Shown: in pieces, positions 58,546-64,000 of the stretch
How positions within the stretch are numbered: position 1 is the first letter of the stretch
Layout of the letters: every line of letters begins with the position of its first letter
Assembly: GCF_036555685.1 (NCBI RefSeq)
Contig: NZ_DATBKY010000306.1
Coordinates: 1 to 64,000 of the forward strand
DNA: 64,000 nucleotides
From: Actinophytocola sp036555685
GTDB lineage: Bacteria; Actinomycetota; Actinomycetes; Mycobacteriales; Pseudonocardiaceae
Reading direction: 5' to 3'
The notes under the pieces: generated by a model
The model's database searches: none
The model's input: the letters and a program-made list of their open reading frames with translations, nothing else
Told to the model about the DNA's origin: nothing
Program-made: the position numbers and the translations under genes

Positions 58546-59943
58546 TCAGGTTTGCGGTGTGGGCACCTCGGGCGGGCAGCCGAAGTGGTTGCCGTTGATC
58601 GTGCAGATCGAGCCCTGGGTCAGCTTGACGAAGTTGTCGGGCCCGGAAACCATGCCGGTGATCAGCGGATCGAGATCCTCGGTGACCCCGCAGCCGGTGA
58701 ACGGCGGGATCGTGACCGTGCCGCTCAGCGGCCCGCCGCCGGTGAGCAGGTACTTCGGCGGTTTGCCGAACACCTTCACCTCGATGGGGGTCGCGGTCCG
58801 GCAGTTCGGTCCGAGGTCGAGCGGCACCCCGTCGACTTCCGCGTCGTAGATCCGCGCGACGAAGGCACCGGAGACCGTCGCGTTGCTGAACGTCGGATCC
58901 CTCGGGTGCAGCCGGATGTCGGCGAACCCGAGCCCGATCTGGGTCAGCTGCATCTTCGCCGTCGTCGGCACGAAACCGAACGGCAGGAACGACGAGCCCA
59001 CCTCCGGCAGCACCGGCTCGCCGTGGAGGTTCGGAAGCAGGTTGGCCTGCTGGCACAGGATCGGCGGCGTCGGCGGATCACAGGTGGCCGGCGAGAAGTT
59101 CGTGGGGCCGATGTTGACGATGCCCGCTGGCTGCAGCACAGCGGCATCGAGCTTGGCGACGTTCGCGTAGCCGGTCACGTAGGCGCAGTACCGGGAGTTG
59201 GCCGGCTTCGGCGGGTCGATCTCCTCGCAGTCCTCGGGTATCTCCACGACCTTCGCGCCGGGCGCGGCCGGAGCCCCGGTGGCTTTCGGCCCCACGACGA
59301 CGGCCCCGGGCGGGGCGGTCGCACCGGGAGTCGGTTCCTCCACATCGGACACCGCGATCGTGGCGAGGGAGGTCGCCTGGTCGGGCGCGAGCGCGCAGCT
59401 CAGCTCGACGGCCGGCGGCTCGGTCACCGCACCGTCGGCGGTGTAGCCGGTGAGCACGGCGCTCAGCCCGGCGGCGCCGATCTCGACGTCCCCGGCGGTG
59501 CCGGTGACGATCGGGGCCGGGGTCTCGAGCGGCACGTCCAGGGCGAGCGCGGAGTCGTCCGCCGGGATGGGGACCGGCTCCGGCCAGGCCCCGGACCAGG
59601 TGGCCGTGGCCACGGAGGTGCCCTGGGTGATCGTCGTGTCGAGCCGCACGACGGCGCCGATCGAGACCGCGCCGATGCCGGTCAGGTCGGCCAGCGCGGG
59701 CTGGGCGATGGACACGGTCGCCGCCGGGGCGCCCGGCCGCACCGGCGTACCGACGACGGCGGCGCGGGGAACGTCGACGACGACGCGGAGGTCCACCGGC
59801 CGCTCGCCGCCCGGGAACGCGCACCGGTAGGCGAGGGTGCGGTCGACGTGTGTGACGTCCGGCTGGTCGGCCGGGGCCGGTGCGGCCGGCACGAAGGCGG
59901 CCAGCCCGGCGCCGACGAGCACCGGCAACACCGCGCGCCTCAT
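58546..59943 (-). CDS. Secreted DUF6801-like protein, mce-linked
   Basis: A 465-residue exported protein with a signal peptide (1-26). The N-terminal domain (28-200) opens with LAYRCAFPGGERPVDLRVVVDVP and resembles DUF6801. A Pro/Ala linker follows, then a C-terminal domain (250-465) with conserved cysteines (YCAYVTGYANVAKLDAAVLQPAG, CDPPTPPILCQ, GPNCRTATPIEVKVFG, FTGCG, GSICTINGNHFGCPP). ATG 59943 has GGGGAG upstream. It probably acts at or outside the cell wall together with its neighbours; the function is unknown. Confidence 0.85.
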   Translation of the reverse strand: MRRAVLPVLVGAGLAAFVPAAPAPADQPDVTHVDRTLAYRCAFPGGERPVDLRVVVDVPRAAVVGTPVRPGAPAATVSIAQPALADLTGIGAVSIGAVVRLDTTITQGTSVATATWSGAWPEPVPIPADDSALALDVPLETPAPIVTGTAGDVEIGAAGLSAVLTGYTADGAVTEPPAVELSCALAPDQATSLATIAVSDVEEPTPGATAPPGAVVVGPKATGAPAAPGAKVVEIPEDCEEIDPPKPANSRYCAYVTGYANVAKLDAAVLQPAGIVNIGPTNFSPATCDPPTPPILCQQANLLPNLHGEPVLPEVGSSFLPFGFVPTTAKMQLTQIGLGFADIRLHPRDPTFSNATVSGAFVARIYDAEVDGVPLDLGPNCRTATPIEVKVFGKPPKYLLTGGGPLSGTVTIPPFTGCGVTEDLDPLITGMVSGPDNFVKLTQGSICTINGNHFGCPPEVPTPQT

Positions 59944-60032
59944 GCGTGCTCCCCTCATGGGTGATGGTCTGTGGAGGCGAGCGGAGCACGGACTCGTCCG
60001 CGCATCGTCATCCTCCCTCGCTACCGGCCCAG

Positions 60033-60059
60033 GGGCCCGCCCGGCGGCCGGGCGGGCCC
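60033..60059. terminator. Very GC-rich hairpin between two secreted-protein genes
   Basis: Arms GGGCCCGCCCGGC (60033-60045) and GCCGGGCGGGCCC (60047-60059) pair around a single base, so about eleven base pairs and a small loop will form. There is no U-tract. Confidence 0.7.
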
Positions 60060-60074
60060 GCGGTCATCCGTGAG

Positions 60075-60689
60075 TCAGCCGGTGATCGTCTGTGCCGGGC
60101 TGACCGTGTAGCTGCCGTCGAACTGTGCGGTGGCGTTCTCGTGAATCAGGTCCGAGCAGTTGTTGAGCTCGTCGACCCGCGTGACGGTCAATGTCGGCTC
60201 GGGGACCACCGAGAGCGTGGCGGCGCTGTTCGAGTATTGCGCGCCCACGGAGCCGGATACGGTCGCGTCGCAACCCGGTCCGGCGATGTCCGCCGTAATA
60301 TTGTCGATGCTTCCGTTCGTGACTCCGGAATCGAAGGTGGCGCCGTTGAGCGTCCATGTTCCGACCTGGGTCACCTCGAACTGGATGAACCCGGCCAGCA
60401 GGCAGCCGTTGAACTGGATGCCGGGCGTCTCCGGGATCGTCGCGAGCTGGTTGTCGGCGCTCGTGCCCGACTCCAGGTCCACCGCCACCGTGGAGGTGTC
60501 GCAGGTCAGGGTGATGTCGCCGTTGACAGGGTCGTGCACGACGAGGTTCGTGACGCCGGCCGTACCGTTCGTCGGGCCGCCGGGACTGATGGTCCACGGC
60601 GGTGCCGCCGCGGCAGGCGTGGCCGCGGCGACCACCGCGGAAAGCGCCGTGATGCCGACCGCGAGCATTCCTGCGATACGCTTGTGCAT
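60075..60689 (-). CDS. Secreted beta-rich protein of unknown function, mce-linked
   Basis: A 204-residue exported protein with a signal peptide (1-29, MHKRIAGMLAVGITALSAVVAAATPAAA split near Ala-rich end). The mature part is predicted all-beta and has four cysteines (TLTCDTS, NGCLLAGF, GPGCDATVSG, NNCSDLIH). It resembles small secreted actinobacterial beta-sandwich proteins. ATG 60689 is preceded by AAGGAAGAG. It has its own 224-bp upstream region with a GTTACC palindrome, so it may be transcribed separately from the mce genes. Confidence 0.8.
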   Translation of the reverse strand: MHKRIAGMLAVGITALSAVVAAATPAAAAPPWTISPGGPTNGTAGVTNLVVHDPVNGDITLTCDTSTVAVDLESGTSADNQLATIPETPGIQFNGCLLAGFIQFEVTQVGTWTLNGATFDSGVTNGSIDNITADIAGPGCDATVSGSVGAQYSNSAATLSVVPEPTLTVTRVDELNNCSDLIHENATAQFDGSYTVSPAQTITG

Positions 60690-60797
60690 TGTCCGATCTC
60701 TTCCTTTCTCCGAGTTGCACACACGGAATCCGCATTCGACGAAATCGAATGTCGTATTCCCGGGTGTGTCGAGGCGGGAAGGCCCTCGATAAACCAC

Positions 60798-60833
60798 GTT
60801 ACCTGTGGGTAACAGGGACCACAATCAGGTAAC
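60798..60833. promoter_or_regulatory. GTTACC-TGTG-GGTAAC palindrome with a third half-site
   Basis: Perfect six-base arms at 60798-60803 and 60808-60813, with another GGTAAC at 60828-60833. On the minus strand CTGTTACC occurs twice, 20 bp apart. GTTAC-N6-GTAAC is close to the GlnR box pattern, so nitrogen control is one possibility. It lies 109 bp upstream of the secreted-protein gene at 60075-60689. Confidence 0.5.
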
Positions 60834-60913
60834 AGAAAAGTACGTCGTCACCTCCCGGAAACTGCTTTGGTGGACAATTGCGGGAACCGGTTTTGTCACC
60901 GGTGGACAGAAAG

Positions 60914-61486
60914 TCATCGCGGCTCCATTCCCGTGATGACCCACCGGCCGCGCTCGAGCCGTGCGGTGACCGACAGCTGCGCCGCGGCCGCGCTGCTCGC
61001 GTCCTTGTCGGCCCGCGTCGCCGACTGGTCGAGGAAGACGAGCAGCCGCGCGCTGTCGGTGCCGAGGTCCTGCACGGCGGCGTCGACGACCCGCGTGGTG
61101 AGCACGAGCTTCTGGCTCGGCGCGAGCTCGCGGACCTGGGCGAAGAGCTTGTCGTAGGTGTCGCGGGCGGCGCCGCGCAGCACGTCGTCGGCGGCGCGCT
61201 CGGTGACGTCGGTCCGGTCGTAGGAGTAGGAGAAGATCCGGTTGAGCGCGGTCGTGACGGCCGCGCTGACCTCGGCCGTGCGGCCGGTGTCCACGAGCGC
61301 CGCGTTGCTCGCGGCCGGTGCGTCGCGCAGGGCGTCGGCACGGACCAGGAACCAGCCGCCCACCCCGGTCAGCACCACGGCCACCGCGACCAGCACGACC
61401 ACGAGCGGCCGGAAGCCGTACCACGTGCGTGGCCGCACCTCCGGGTCCGGCACCTCGACCTCGACGTCCTCGACCTGAGCGGTCAT
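60914..61486 (-). CDS. Mce-associated membrane protein
   Basis: A 190-residue protein with an acidic cytoplasmic N-terminus, one transmembrane helix (PLVVVLVAVAVVLTGVGGWFLV, residues 28-49) and an extracytoplasmic alpha/beta domain of the NTF2-like Mam/Mas type (TALNRIFSYSYDRTDVTERAADDVL, then RWVITGM). Such proteins stabilise or assist Mce lipid-importer complexes. It lies 172 bp after the first Mce-associated gene. Confidence 0.87.
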   Translation of the reverse strand: MTAQVEDVEVEVPDPEVRPRTWYGFRPLVVVLVAVAVVLTGVGGWFLVRADALRDAPAASNAALVDTGRTAEVSAAVTTALNRIFSYSYDRTDVTERAADDVLRGAARDTYDKLFAQVRELAPSQKLVLTTRVVDAAVQDLGTDSARLLVFLDQSATRADKDASSAAAAQLSVTARLERGRWVITGMEPR

Positions 61487-61658
61487 GTCTGGTCCGCCTC
61501 CCCGGAATCAACCCTTGTGGTCGCGTCAGGGAACGAAAGGACCCGTTTGGTCACGTACTTGTGGCTGGTTTGCATCACGTTCCCCTGAGGTGCGGTCGAG
61601 AAGGCGGCAGCCCGATGTGATCTTGAGGTAGACACCAGGGAAGTCATGTCGGCTCCCT

Positions 61659-62174
61659 TCACTGCGCGCCGAGCGGCACCTGGTCGAGGGCGGACAGCAA
61701 CCAGCCGCGGTCGGTACGGGTGAGCGCGGCGACGAACCGGTTCCGCTTGGTCGCCGGCTTACCACCCCGCACCGACGTGGCGATCTCCACCGACACCAGC
61801 AGCTTCGCCGTGCCGGAGCGGGTGTCGAGCTCGCTCACCGCGGCGTCGAGCACCCGCCCGGTCGCCACGGTTCCGCCGTCGTGCAACGTCTTGCGCGTCT
61901 TCGCGTCGGTCGACGCGAGCTCGTCGCGCAGCGCCCCGGTCGACACGGTCAGCCACCGGTCGATCCCGGCGTCCACATCGGATGTGTCGAGCGAGGTCAG
62001 CAGGGTCACGTGCGCGCGGCCGGCCGCCAGCACGTCGTCGCGTGCCTGCGCGTACCCGAGCGACTCGTCGGCGCCGGTCCGCCACCACGTCCAACCCGCC
62101 CAGCCGGCGAACGCCAGCGACACCACGACGAGCGCGACCGCGATCCGCAATGGCCACGGGCCGTGCGCTCTCAC
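61659..62174 (-). CDS. Mce-associated membrane protein
   Basis: A 171-residue protein with one N-terminal transmembrane helix (RIAVALVVVSLAFAGWAGWTWW) and an NTF2-like extracytoplasmic domain (GYAQARDDVLAAGRAHVTLLTSLDTSDVDAGIDRWL, then DRGWLLSALDQVP). It is a paralogue of the gene at 60914. GTG 62174 overlaps the stop of the MCE gene (GTGA), so it is translated together with the Mce core. Confidence 0.88.
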   Translation of the reverse strand: MRAHGPWPLRIAVALVVVSLAFAGWAGWTWWRTGADESLGYAQARDDVLAAGRAHVTLLTSLDTSDVDAGIDRWLTVSTGALRDELASTDAKTRKTLHDGGTVATGRVLDAAVSELDTRSGTAKLLVSVEIATSVRGGKPATKRNRFVAALTRTDRGWLLSALDQVPLGAQ

Positions 62175-63385
62175 CTCCGCAGCCACAGCAGCTCCTCCAG
62201 GTTCCCGGCGACGGGCAGATCGGGTACGCCGAGCGGGCCGGGCAGGTGGACGCCGCCGCCCGGGATCGCCGCGGCCGGCACCCCGCCGGAGGGCGCGTGC
62301 TGCGAGCCACGCACCAGCCGGGGGTCGCCCTTGGGCAGCGTGCAGCGCGCCTTGGTGTTGAACAGGCCCGGCGTGACGTCCTCGCCCTGGTGGTAGACGG
62401 TCGACTCGTAGCCCGCGACGCACGGCAGCGGCTGGTAGAACGTCAGCGCGACCGACAGGTTGCCGCCGTCCGGCGTGATCGAGGTCGACGTCGCGGCGAC
62501 CGCCTTGGGCGTCATCACGAGCAGCTGCTCCAGCCCGGCCGTGCGCGCGTCGAAGAGGTCCGCCGTGGTCAGCAGGTTCGCGAGCAGCACCGACAGGCCG
62601 GGGTTGGTGTCCGACAGCAGCCGGGACAGCTGCGTCGCCGCGGCGGGTGCGGCGCCGATCAGCTCGCGCAGGTCGCCGTCGGAGTCGGCGAGCTCGGTCG
62701 CGAACAGCTTGGCGTTGCGGGAGAACGAGCGCCACGCCGCGGACGAGTCGAGCTGGGTACGCAGCACGACCGAGCCGTCGTCGATCAGCGTCGCGGTCTG
62801 CGGCAGGTGCCGGGCCGCGGTCTCGGTGAACGAGATCGACGAGTCGAGCAGCACCTGCAGGTCGTCGCCGGAGTCGCGGGTGGCCGCGTACAGCTCGTCG
62901 ACGACCGTGCGCAGCGACTCGGTCGGCACGGAGCGGTCGAACGCGGACAGGTCGCTCAGCAGGCCGGTCACCGGCGGCGGCACAGTCGCGGCCGACCGCG
63001 GGAGCACCGCACCGTCGGCCAGGAACGGACCGTCCTCGCCGCGAGGTTGCAGGTCGACGTACTGCTCGCCGATCGCCGACCGGTTGGCGACCACGGCCCG
63101 GGCGTCGGCGGGGATGCGCGGCGCGTCGTCGGAGATGACGAGGTCGGCCTCCATGCCGTCGTCGGTCAGCCGCAGCTCCCCCACCCGGCCGACGGCCACG
63201 CCCCGGTAGGTCACCTCGCTGTTGGTGAAGATGCCACCGCCGTCGTCGAGCTGCAGCCGCACGGTGTACTCGTCGTTGCCGACCAGCCGGTCCAGGCCGG
63301 CGTAGTTGGCGCCGACGAACGCCACCGCGGTCAGCGACAGCACGACGAACGCGAACACCTGGACGCGGACCGTACGCGTGAGCAT
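62171..63385 (-). CDS. MCE-family protein (MceF-type)
   Basis: A 404-residue MCE protein, the last of the Mce core in this operon. An N-terminal transmembrane helix (VFAFVVLSLTAVAFVGANYAG) is followed by the MlaD/MCE domain (residues 37-115, VRLQLDDGGGIFTNSEVTYRGVAVGRVGEL), a long helical region (120-320) and a Pro/Gly-rich tail. These proteins form a hexameric tunnel that carries lipids or sterols from the outer envelope to the permease. ATG 63385 overlaps the stop of the upstream MCE gene (TGATG). Confidence 0.93.
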   Translation of the reverse strand: MLTRTVRVQVFAFVVLSLTAVAFVGANYAGLDRLVGNDEYTVRLQLDDGGGIFTNSEVTYRGVAVGRVGELRLTDDGMEADLVISDDAPRIPADARAVVANRSAIGEQYVDLQPRGEDGPFLADGAVLPRSAATVPPPVTGLLSDLSAFDRSVPTESLRTVVDELYAATRDSGDDLQVLLDSSISFTETAARHLPQTATLIDDGSVVLRTQLDSSAAWRSFSRNAKLFATELADSDGDLRELIGAAPAAATQLSRLLSDTNPGLSVLLANLLTTADLFDARTAGLEQLLVMTPKAVAATSTSITPDGGNLSVALTFYQPLPCVAGYESTVYHQGEDVTPGLFNTKARCTLPKGDPRLVRGSQHAPSGGVPAAAIPGGGVHLPGPLGVPDLPVAGNLEELLWLRR

Positions 63386-64000
63386 CAGCGACCCCCGGTG
63401 GTCTGGCCGGACGGCGGCAACGGCAGCGGCGGCAGCGGGTCGGGGAAATTCGCCGGCGGGTCGATGTCGAGGAACACGTTGAGGAAGTCGCCCTTCACCG
63501 CGTCGAGCACCGGGTCGGTGAACGGGAAGGTCGGCAGGATCTCCAGCGCCCGCGGCAGGTTCTGGCCCGCGTCGGCGAGCCGGTTCAGCACCGGTGCGAT
63601 CGCCTTGAGGTCCGCGACCATGTCGTCGCGGCCGCGGTTGATCGTGTCGACGGCGACGTCGGACAGCGTGTCGAGCGACTGCAGCATGGTGACGAGCGCG
63701 CTGCGCTGCTCGGTCAGCGCGCGCAGTCCCGGCGTGAGGTCGGTGAGCGCGCCCTTGATCTGGTGCTGGCGTCCGGCGAGCGTCGCGGCGAGCCGGTTGA
63801 CCCCGTCCAGGGCGGCGGTGATGTCACCGCGGTGCCGGTCCAGGTTCGTGACCAGCTGGTCTACATTGGACAAGAAAGCGCGGATCTGCGGCTCGTTGCC
63901 GGTGAGCACGTCGGCGAGCTCGCGGTTGATCGTCTTGAGCTGGCTGACCCCGCCGCCGTTGAGCAGCAGCGACAGCGCGCCGAACACCTCCTCGACCTCG
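63385..64000 (-). CDS. MCE-family protein (MceE-type), C-terminal part
   Basis: The right edge cuts this gene; only the C-terminal 204 residues are visible. It shows the helical MCE segment (INRELADVLTGNEPQIRAFLSNVDQLVTNLDRHRGDITAAL) and the Pro-rich end ANFPDPLPPLPLPPSG. The position before an MceF-type gene suggests MceE, which is usually a lipoprotein, but the N-terminus is outside the window. Its stop is coupled to the next MCE gene by TGATG. Confidence 0.88.
   Translation of the reverse strand, partial: EVEEVFGALSLLLNGGGVSQLKTINRELADVLTGNEPQIRAFLSNVDQLVTNLDRHRGDITAALDGVNRLAATLAGRQHQIKGALTDLTPGLRALTEQRSALVTMLQSLDTLSDVAVDTINRGRDDMVADLKAIAPVLNRLADAGQNLPRALEILPTFPFTDPVLDAVKGDFLNVFLDIDPPANFPDPLPPLPLPPSGQTTGGR

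Overview
The window is high-GC DNA with dense, overlapping, strongly GC3-biased genes. It carries a SsgA-like sporulation regulator, a four-gene conservon (sensor kinase-like, roadblock, DUF742, GTPase), an mce operon, DnaE2/ImuB mutasome genes with an actinobacterial SOS box, and FolD next to DUF3017. Together these point to a filamentous actinomycete, most likely of the Pseudonocardiales (Amycolatopsis/Saccharothrix-like). The genus is an inference. No rRNA, tRNA, CRISPR array, transposase or prophage was seen.

1-2929 (minus) is the end of an Ebo-like gene set: an inositol-phosphate-synthase-like enzyme, a UbiA prenyltransferase and a TIM-barrel isomerase/epimerase cut by the window edge. 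3097-15207 (minus) looks like one sugar operon. It holds a ROK repressor, the ATPase, permease and binding protein of a ribose-type ABC importer, a Gfo/Idh/MocA dehydrogenase, xylose isomerase and a 1547-residue secreted ThuA/GSDH/PKD/DUF1080/FIMAH protein. A CTTTTGA-N9-TCAAAAG palindrome lies upstream, and a second ROK gene follows at 15615-16826.

16966-25818 is mostly housekeeping: YegP-like protein, D-Ala-D-Ala carboxypeptidase, YihY/BrkB, TrpS, HD hydrolase, MBL-fold hydrolase, SH3b protein, Icd, GNAT and HhH-GPD repair protein. 26016-29863 is the conservon. 29868-35527 holds two YCII-ECF sigma modules of the ECF42 type in opposite orientation around a VOC protein and an E. coli-type ArgS. 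35556-41671 holds methyltransferases, a small membrane protein, DUF1918, the SsgA-like protein, Mdh, DUF3017, FolD and a DMT transporter. folD and the DUF3017 gene are separated by an extragenic repeat that supplies a stop codon, a ribosome binding site and a start codon.

41762-45543 has a multidomain protein ending in a TNT NAD-glycohydrolase toxin domain, a pentapeptide-repeat protein and a universal stress protein. After about 660 bp without genes, 46205-52643 (minus) is the mutagenesis cassette. ImuA' is followed by ImuB, a 68-aa CxxC protein, a 153-aa proline-rich protein and DnaE2; the last four are chained by three successive TGATG stop/start overlaps, and a perfect SOS box precedes ImuA'. 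This expanded mutasome operon and the TNT fusion protein are the best candidates for undescribed biology.

52843-56011 is a TetR-controlled ABC exporter with a palindromic operator, followed by a PucR-like regulator at 56284-57531. 57584-64000 (minus) is the downstream end of an mce operon: two MCE proteins, two Mce-associated membrane proteins and three secreted proteins, one with an N-terminal DUF6801-like domain.
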